Program-made: the position numbers and the translations under genes | The notes under the pieces: model-generated | Seen by the model: only the letters and a program-made list of their open reading frames with translations | Databases searched by the model: none | What the model was told of the DNA's origin: nothing | In this document: positions 6,209 through 11,335 of the stretch, piece by piece | Numbering within the stretch: the first letter of the stretch is position 1 | Layout of the letters: each line of letters opens with the position of its first letter | NCBI GenBank assembly: GCA_002323995.1 | Contig: DCQY01000138.1 | Span: 1,530 to 12,864 of the forward strand | Direction: 5' to 3' | Length of the DNA: 11,335 bases | From: Akkermansiaceae bacterium UBA1506 | GTDB taxonomy: Bacteria > Verrucomicrobiota > Verrucomicrobiia > Verrucomicrobiales > DEV007

Positions 6209-9175
6209 ATGAACCATTCCCGACTTATTCTCTCGTTCATGATGCTCTACGCTGGATTTTCCTTTGTAGCCAGCTGGATTGCAGAAGGACAAGCTGAGGC
6301 AAATCGCGATGCCGAATTGTCATATTCCAACACGCCACGACCGCCGGCTAAAGTCGGGCATCCGTCGTTCCTGAGCCCGCACGCCTCGCCGATCGCGGTG
6401 CATGGTGAGCGCGTCTTCGTCGTGAACACCCCAAGCGACACCGTGGATGTGATCAGCACGCAAACCGGCAAAATCTCCGCACGGATCGATGTCGGAATCG
6501 ACCCGGTGAGCGTGGCCGTGCGGCCCGATGGCAAGGAACTCTGGGTTGCCAATCACATTTCCGACTCGGTTAGCGTCATTGACATCGATGCGGCCAGCCC
6601 CACCACCTTTCAGGTGGTGGCCACCGTGCAGGAGTTTGACCTGAGCACGAAGGCCACCCGCTTTGACGAACCGGTGGGGATTGCGTTTGCGAGCAACGAG
6701 AAAGCCTACGTCGCACTGTCGTCGGAGAACCGGATCGCTGTGGTCGATGTCGCAGAGCGGAAGGTAACCAAGCAACTGAAGATCACGGCACAGGATCCGC
6801 GCGCCATAAAGGTGCGGAATGGGCGGCTCTACGTGATTCCGTTTGAGTCTAACAACAAGACTCAGCTCTCGGGCGGCAAGGAGATCGACGGAGAATTGGT
6901 AACCTTCAATGCCCACCAGCATTCGGTGGCGAACAACAACATCCTCTCGCTAGGGCACGTCACCGACATCGTGAAGCACCCCCACGTTCCTGACCATGAT
7001 CTCTACGTCTATGACACCAAGACCGACCAACTGGTTCGGACGGTGGATACACTGGGAACGCTGCTCTACGGTCTCACGGTGGACTCAAGGGGACGGGTCT
7101 TCATCGCCCAGACTGATGCGCGCAATGCGGTGAACGGACGATCCGGCACCAAGAAGCACGGCCTGCCGGAGATGGAGAACCGAGCCTTCCTAAATCAGAT
7201 CACCAGCGTCCGTTTCAATGGGGACGACGCCGAGAAGCCTGAATTCATCAACTTGGAGCCCCTACCGCCCAAGCATCCGAAGAAGGGAGAGGCTCTTGCC
7301 ACGCCCTTTGCGATCGAGATCAGCGACGACGATTCGTTCTTGATCGCCTCCGCAGCGGCTTCTGACAAAGTTTTCACAGTCGACACCAAGACTGGCGAAG
7401 TGCTCGGCCGCGTGGAGGTCGATGCCGTGCCGCGAGGCATCGCCTTGGAGTCATCGGCTGGCGGGAAACCAAAGCGGGCTTGGGTCCTGAACGCGGTTGA
7501 GAACACGATTTCGGTTGTGGATGTCTCCAACCCGGCGGAGCTCGAAGTGAAGACCAATATTCGCCTCGAAGACCCGACCCATCCTGACTTCAAACGAGGG
7601 CGGGTCGCGTTTGAGACCGCCAGGGCGTCCACAACCGAGACCTTTAGCTGCGCCAGCTGCCACTCCGACGGCAACACCGACCAGTTACTCTGGGTACTGC
7701 AGACACCCATCGTAACCGGCGGCAATCAGATCATGCCTCGCTCCACCATGCCAATTCGCGGACTTCGGGACACCGCACCATTCCATTGGGATGGGATTCC
7801 CGGCGACCCGTATGGGGGAATCAACAGCGCCAGCACCCGCGCTCATGTTGCGCCGAACAGCAGTGTCGACAAGCCTGAGAGCACCACCCGTCACCTCATT
7901 GACGGCGGACTTGCTGCAACGATGGCGATGGTGGGAGACACCACGAAAAACGACGAGGGCAAGGCAGGCTTGTTGACTGGTCAGGAACGGGACGATATGG
8001 CAAAGTTCCTCCTAGGGGTGACATACCCACCCGCCCAGCGCCGGGCCTACACCAACGTTCTCTCGCAACGGGCTGAGGACGGTTTTGAGCTGTTCCACAT
8101 CACGGGTGACGTGGGAGGCACGCCGGGCGCGAACCACTGCGGAGATTGCCATCGCATGCCGTTCTGGGTCAGCACGAACACTCCCGGCTCCGGGATGGAT
8201 GCTCCGACTTGGCGAGGGGCTTACGACCGATTCCTCATCCTACCCCAAGGTCGCCTCAACATCATCGACTTCGACTTCTATCGGCGCGTGGCCGAAGACG
8301 GCAACGATGAGCGGCGCATTTGGCAGTTCACGTGGGCGGGCCGGCGCGCCTTCGACCCGGTGTGGGACATGGTGCTGGAAGGCAGCACCGGATTCTCGGG
8401 ATCGTTCGCGCGGCAAATCACCCTCAACCAGTCAACGCATGCCGATGAGTTGACCACCGACTTGCTGAGCGCCCTGGAAGCGTCGGCGGGTGAAGGCGCC
8501 ATCGTGCTCCAGGTGGAAGGGGTGTCCCTTGCCGGTGGTCAGGCGACCCCGGTTAAGTTGCAGTTTGATGCCCGCTATGAGGGAGGGACCTATGTGCAGA
8601 TCGACGGGAAGCGGCGGGCGATTCCACGCGGGAAACTGATCTCGCTGGCCTCCGAGGGTCGCTTCATTGGAACCTTCACTGGTCGGCATGGGGCGAAAGA
8701 TGACTATGATTCCCCCCAACCTGCGCTCTGGACTCACGGACCGATCCACATCCAGCGTGGCCGGCAACAGTTCCCGGTCGTCTATGGAGAGAACCGGACC
8801 ATGAAGGTTAGTGGACGTCATCTCAAGGACGGAGCCAGCATCATCGTCAACGGAAGACGAGTTCCCGGAACGATCGCGGTCCGGAGGGACAAGGACGAGA
8901 CCGTGGAGATCGAGTTGGAGGAATTGCCCGAGGTGGGCATCCACTTCCTGCAGGTGCAGAATAAGGACGGCCTCTTCAGCAACGACTTCATCTTCCACGT
9001 GGGGGAACCCGAGGAGCAAGCCAAGCTTACCCCCTACCTGAACAACCCGAGCTCCCCACGCGAAAAGCCGCACGAGACCGCAGCTTGGAGGGACTTGTCT
9101 GCGACCGGAAGCCTGCCGAGAGGTATCAACTCACCCACCAATCGGAATGGCGACAGGGCCACGCTGCACCCTTGA
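6209..9175 (+). CDS. Secreted YncE-like beta-propeller / di-haem MauG-type cytochrome / IPT-like fusion
   Basis: From ATG 6209 the product has 988 residues. It begins with a signal peptide (about 1-30, hydrophobic core LILSFMMLYAGFSFVASWI). Residues about 65-450 form a YVTN/YncE-type beta-propeller with repeated strands such as VFVVNTPSDTVDVI, ELWVANHISDSVSVID and ENTISVVDVSNP. A cytochrome c peroxidase/MauG-like region follows, with CxxCH sites CASCH (C481, C484, H485) and CGDCH (C644, C647, H648). It also has the family signatures PIRGLRDTAPFHWDG (about 514-528) and MDAPTWRGAYDR (about 664-675). Residues about 865-932 form an IPT/TIG-like Ig domain (MKVSGRHLKDGASIIVNG to FSNDFIFHV). Residues after about 938 look foreign (see 9020-9306). 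An in-frame GTG at 6173, with GGAG 5 nt upstream, would add 12 residues. I prefer 6209 because it gives a compact signal peptide and neighbouring genes lack Shine-Dalgarno sites. The role is probably periplasmic or surface redox chemistry; the substrate is unknown. Confidence 0.88.
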   Translation: MNHSRLILSFMMLYAGFSFVASWIAEGQAEANRDAELSYSNTPRPPAKVGHPSFLSPHASPIAVHGERVFVVNTPSDTVDVISTQTGKISARIDVGIDPVSVAVRPDGKELWVANHISDSVSVIDIDAASPTTFQVVATVQEFDLSTKATRFDEPVGIAFASNEKAYVALSSENRIAVVDVAERKVTKQLKITAQDPRAIKVRNGRLYVIPFESNNKTQLSGGKEIDGELVTFNAHQHSVANNNILSLGHVTDIVKHPHVPDHDLYVYDTKTDQLVRTVDTLGTLLYGLTVDSRGRVFIAQTDARNAVNGRSGTKKHGLPEMENRAFLNQITSVRFNGDDAEKPEFINLEPLPPKHPKKGEALATPFAIEISDDDSFLIASAAASDKVFTVDTKTGEVLGRVEVDAVPRGIALESSAGGKPKRAWVLNAVENTISVVDVSNPAELEVKTNIRLEDPTHPDFKRGRVAFETARASTTETFSCASCHSDGNTDQLLWVLQTPIVTGGNQIMPRSTMPIRGLRDTAPFHWDGIPGDPYGGINSASTRAHVAPNSSVDKPESTTRHLIDGGLAATMAMVGDTTKNDEGKAGLLTGQERDDMAKFLLGVTYPPAQRRAYTNVLSQRAEDGFELFHITGDVGGTPGANHCGDCHRMPFWVSTNTPGSGMDAPTWRGAYDRFLILPQGRLNIIDFDFYRRVAEDGNDERRIWQFTWAGRRAFDPVWDMVLEGSTGFSGSFARQITLNQSTHADELTTDLLSALEASAGEGAIVLQVEGVSLAGGQATPVKLQFDARYEGGTYVQIDGKRRAIPRGKLISLASEGRFIGTFTGRHGAKDDYDSPQPALWTHGPIHIQRGRQQFPVVYGENRTMKVSGRHLKDGASIIVNGRRVPGTIAVRRDKDETVEIELEELPEVGIHFLQVQNKDGLFSNDFIFHVGEPEEQAKLTPYLNNPSSPREKPHETAAWRDLSATGSLPRGINSPTNRNGDRATLHP

Positions 9176-9306
9176 TCTCCGGCAAGGCGAACGAACAGCG
9201 CTGCGCTCTCCACGAGCTCGACAACGATCCCGGCGAATCTCACAACCCGTTTTGCCCTAATTCCAACCAAGGCCTGCGAAGCTCCATGAGGCCAGCCATT
9301 GAATAA
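9020..9306 (+). pseudogene. Probable frameshifted C-terminal remnant of a sulfatase
   Basis: Downstream of the IPT-like domain the propeller-cytochrome frame reads KLTPYLNNPSSPREKPHETAAW. This resembles the segment of formylglycine sulfatases around 'SLVPLLKNPxxPRxKPAxTTW' or 'PHETLxWR' that precedes the C-terminal subdomain. After a shift of frame between about 9086 and 9115, the frame beginning at 9085 gives AERYQLTHQSEWRQG, then CALHELDNDPGESHN, and ends at TAA 9304-9306. The last motif is the typical sulfatase ending (ELYDLENDPGExxN), and RYxxTxxEW resembles the preceding strand of iduronate-2-sulfatase-like members. The order and spacing fit a sulfatase C-terminus, but the catalytic Cys/Ser-x-Pro-x-Arg core and metal site are absent, so it cannot be active. 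The 3' end lies 6 nt from the convergent esterase gene. The match rests on remembered motifs and needs alignment. Confidence 0.55.
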
Positions 9307-9312
9307 TCCAGT

Positions 9313-10068
9313 CTAAGGCCGCCCGTCCTCCGCCGGCCCTTCGCCTTTGATTAAGGCATGCCCCTGCCGCGCGAAACGCTCGCCGAGGACCACGTAGCCT
9401 TCCGGCCGGTTGTAGTGAACCGCACTCACGATCTTGCCGTCGACCTCTCGATCGTTGAGATCATCCACATCGACCCAGGCGCCGTGAGGGTCTTCATCGA
9501 CGATCTCGCGTTGGGCCTGCCGCACCGCCACGCATGAGGGACGGTCGAGCGCATAATCCCCGATACGACCAATGACGATGTTCATGTCCGGTCGCTTCAA
9601 GTCGCGACGCAGGTTGGCGATCAATTGCTGGAGCGACCGCTTGTAAGCCGCATCCGCCCCGCCGTTGGCATCGCGCTCCCCCTGCATCCAGCAGAAGGTG
9701 ATCGACGCGAGCTTGGGGTGCTGCTTCAACAGCTCCTCATACTGATCGAGGATGGGCTGGTAAAACTCGACTTCCCCTCCCTTGTGGATTCTTTTGCGAT
9801 GATTTCCATCCAGGCCCGCCTCGGTCGCGATCGTCTCCCACTCCTCAAGCCAGCGGCAGATGGGCTGACCACCCTTGGCCACCTTGATGTAGACGACCTT
9901 TTCGTCTCCGAAGAGCTTGGTGGCCTCGGTCATGAACCCGGTCTCGGGATCCATCCCCTGCATGTTGGATTGTCCCGAGAGGATGAAGAGGTGGACGGGT
10001 TGATCGGTCTCGGCTTTTGCGAAGATCGAGGCGGTGAGTATGAGAGTGAGTAGGGCGAGGGTTTTCAT
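9313..10068 (-). CDS. Secreted sialate O-acetylesterase-like (SASA) SGNH hydrolase
   Basis: The 251-residue product starts with a clear signal peptide (MKTLALLTLILTASIFAKA), which is why ATG 10066-10068 is preferred over an upstream in-frame start at 10164 that would add 32 unlikely residues and run into the repeat-like spacer. The mature part is a carbohydrate-esterase SGNH domain of the SASA/DUF303 type (PF03629). Block I is FILSGQSNMQG, with nucleophile S34. Gly residues after KVAK (66-67) fit block II. Block III is WMQGERD (127-133). The catalytic His is H218 in VHYNRPEGYVVLGERF. The usual Asp three residues before that His is Ser (S215). Such enzymes remove acetyl esters from sugars outside the cytoplasm; sialate or acetyl-xylan specificity cannot be decided here. 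The glycoside hydrolase lies 82 nt upstream on the same strand, so joint action on an acetylated glycan is plausible. No Shine-Dalgarno sequence is visible. Confidence 0.85.
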   Translation of the reverse strand: MKTLALLTLILTASIFAKAETDQPVHLFILSGQSNMQGMDPETGFMTEATKLFGDEKVVYIKVAKGGQPICRWLEEWETIATEAGLDGNHRKRIHKGGEVEFYQPILDQYEELLKQHPKLASITFCWMQGERDANGGADAAYKRSLQQLIANLRRDLKRPDMNIVIGRIGDYALDRPSCVAVRQAQREIVDEDPHGAWVDVDDLNDREVDGKIVSAVHYNRPEGYVVLGERFARQGHALIKGEGPAEDGRP

Positions 10069-10111
10069 AGGGTTAGTGGGGTGAGAATGATGTCTTGGTT
10101 CAAATGTATCA

Positions 10112-10148
10112 GAGGCCATCAGATTTGGATCTGCGTTTATCTGCGGTC
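10112..10148. repeat. Short intergenic repeat with ATCTGCG units
   Basis: The 82-nt spacer between the two minus-strand genes contains ATCTGCG twice at a 10-bp period (10129-10135 and 10139-10145), preceded by CAGATTTGG. On the other strand it reads CGCAGAT twice. It resembles a dispersed non-coding repeat built on 'ATCTGCGTxxATCTGCG' that I recall between genes in several bacterial genomes, where it yields spurious ORFs reading like ICVYLRS. Only one copy occurs in this window, so dispersal cannot be shown here. Confidence 0.4.
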
Positions 10149-10150
10149 GG

Positions 10151-11335
10151 CTACTTCTTCTCAAACGTGGCGGTCAATTGATCGAGCTTGGGGAGTGCTT
10201 CCACCCCCTCGGGCGAGACGAGTTTTACCTCGATCTGAAACCCTTTGCCAGCCGGCAGGTCGAAGAAGGAAACTTTTGCAGGCGTGCGGTCGACCTGCTT
10301 TGCGAAGCCGGGTATCGCCGAGTAGGTCTCCCGGGCATCCTGCCACTCGGACCACTGATCGATCTGGCCGTTGCCATCCTCGTCAACGCCCGCTCTCACC
10401 TTGGCTGTTCCGACCCAGGGACCGTCACTGACGAAATCGGTCTCGGTCTGGGCGATCAGGTAAAACTTGCCATCGGCAAACATGATATCGGGATCCGGAT
10501 GCCCCGAGCCGATGTGTCCGTAGAAGCGGAACGGTTGGTTGATATCTTCTGAGGTGAAAAGCCCGACGCTCATTCCGGTGTGACCGTGCGCTTCGGCCGG
10601 ATCGTAGTCGCCCACCAGGTAATACTGTCCCCCGATCGCGATGGCCGCCCAGTCGCCGAAGGCGTCTTGTTCGGGCTCGTGGATCTCATAGGTCACCACC
10701 TTTTCTTCACCCTTCCAATGGGGGTGCTCAAAGGTGCCGGTCTTTCCCGTCGGCTTGGTGCGATAGTCGACGGCCGGCTCGAGAATCTGAAAGTCCGTCA
10801 TGCCAGTCTCGCTCACCATGTGACTGGCCAGGGGGGAATCCCAGGAGCGTTTGGAGGCATCGATGGGCTGCCAGTTCTCCGAGATCATGTGGAACTTGCC
10901 CTCGAGGTCGCGGATCACACCGACGTCAGACCCGCCCCAGGGCGCGTCGAAAGCGAGGCCCTTGTCTTCCCCGGCACGCCCATCGCGCAGATTGTGGTCG
11001 ATGATGAGATGCGGGTCACGGTCGTTGGGCCGGTCGTAGTAGAAGTAGGTTTTCCCATCGGCGTATTCCGCCGTGGTCACGGTCGGCGCGGCCGCGGTCG
11101 GACCGTAGTGGACCCAGTGGATCATGTCGCGGCTGTGCCAGGCGTGGTAACCACTTTTCCAAGCCCGTTGATGGGGGGCCTTGCTGAAATCAACGTTCCA
11201 TTCACTGAGTCGATACTGATTGGGAAACGGAGTCGTCACCAGTGTCTCGTCATACCCCTCGAGAGTGACTTCTTCTTCCACGAATCCGTCGAGCGAGAAG
11301 CCAAGAGGCGCAGGCGGCTTACGGTTCCTTTTCTT
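10151..11335 (-). CDS. GH43-like five-bladed-propeller glycoside hydrolase (N-terminus outside window)
   Basis: The frame is open from TAG 10151-10153 to the window edge, giving 394 residues. A GTG at 11279-11281 is in frame, but the 18 codons beyond it stay open, so the true start is probably further upstream. The sequence has the short repeated blades typical of GH43/GH117-like propeller enzymes: GYHAWHSRDMIHWVHYGP, KTYFYYDRPNDRDPHLIID, GSDVGVIRDLEGKFHMISE, WAAIAIGGQYYLVGDYDP and GHPDPDIMFADGKFYLIAQT. Each contains acidic residues suited to a retaining or inverting propeller active site. A C-terminal region (from about plus-strand 10395 down) carries an EF-hand-like loop, DEDGNGQIDQW, then a beta-rich tail ending in QLTATFEKK. 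I do not recognise a precise GH family, so the substrate is unknown. The esterase downstream on the same strand (82 nt away) suggests joint breakdown of an acetylated polysaccharide. Confidence 0.75.
   Translation of the reverse strand, partial: KKRNRKPPAPLGFSLDGFVEEEVTLEGYDETLVTTPFPNQYRLSEWNVDFSKAPHQRAWKSGYHAWHSRDMIHWVHYGPTAAAPTVTTAEYADGKTYFYYDRPNDRDPHLIIDHNLRDGRAGEDKGLAFDAPWGGSDVGVIRDLEGKFHMISENWQPIDASKRSWDSPLASHMVSETGMTDFQILEPAVDYRTKPTGKTGTFEHPHWKGEEKVVTYEIHEPEQDAFGDWAAIAIGGQYYLVGDYDPAEAHGHTGMSVGLFTSEDINQPFRFYGHIGSGHPDPDIMFADGKFYLIAQTETDFVSDGPWVGTAKVRAGVDEDGNGQIDQWSEWQDARETYSAIPGFAKQVDRTPAKVSFFDLPAGKGFQIEVKLVSPEGVEALPKLDQLTATFEKK

Noticed and set aside
5932..6240. 102-codon minus-strand open frame across the spacer before the propeller-cytochrome gene
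   Set aside because: No recognisable motif, and it overlaps both the cyclase-like remnant and the start of the downstream gene on the other strand.
6320..6922. 200-codon minus-strand open frame opposite the beta-propeller
   Set aside because: It is a shadow of the propeller repeats on the other strand, with no domain, signal peptide or ribosome-binding site.
7195..7725. 176-codon minus-strand open frame
   Set aside because: It is antisense to the propeller and first haem site, is low in complexity (Ser/Thr-rich), and shows no family resemblance.
8432..9073. Long open frame (about 213 codons) on the minus strand opposite the propeller-cytochrome gene
   Set aside because: It lies fully antisense to a well-supported coding region, has no recognisable motifs and reflects codon bias of the real gene.
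9317..9339. GGCCG ... CGGCC inverted repeat near the convergent gene ends
   Set aside because: It lies inside the last codons of the esterase, has a long loop and no T-run on either side, so it is not a convincing terminator.

Overview
The window reads as a chromosomal stretch from a Planctomycetota/Verrucomicrobiota-type bacterium. The main reason is the adjacent pair of a Tat-exported DUF1552 protein and a multi-domain PSCyt1/DUF1587/DUF1595/DUF1592/DUF1588/DUF1585 cytochrome, families that are abundant mainly in those phyla. Most starts lack a Shine-Dalgarno sequence, which fits. The phylum is inferred from gene content only; no rRNA or other marker gene is present.

Layout. (1) 1-348 (+): 3' end of an SGNH/GDSL esterase of the rhamnogalacturonan acetylesterase type, cut by the window edge. 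(2) 559-5861 (+): a tightly packed operon of DUF1552 protein, PSD-type c-cytochrome (6-nt gap) and class C beta-lactamase-fold serine hydrolase (4-nt ATGA overlap). (3) 6209-9175 (+): a secreted YncE/YVTN-like beta-propeller joined to a di-haem MauG/cytochrome c peroxidase-like region and an IPT/TIG-like domain. (4) 9313-10068 and 10151->11335 (-), convergent with the rest: a secreted sialate O-acetylesterase-like (SASA) SGNH hydrolase and a five-bladed-propeller, GH43-like glycoside hydrolase whose N-terminus lies outside the window. Almost every complete product carries an export signal, so the theme is cell-envelope or extracytoplasmic polysaccharide processing (deacetylation, glycoside cleavage) combined with periplasmic c-type cytochrome chemistry of unknown substrate.

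The most unusual observation is that two plus-strand genes end in what look like C-terminal pieces of unrelated genes. The serine hydrolase runs into the last repeat of a squalene-cyclase/prenyltransferase-like protein. There, an amber codon sits exactly where the family has Trp, and the frame stays open for 41 more codons to a natural-looking stop. The propeller-cytochrome gene runs into a frameshifted C-terminal remnant of a sulfatase. Together they suggest past insertion or deletion events, or assembly joins, on both sides of the propeller-cytochrome gene. I found no tRNA, rRNA, CRISPR array, intact mobile element or convincing terminator.
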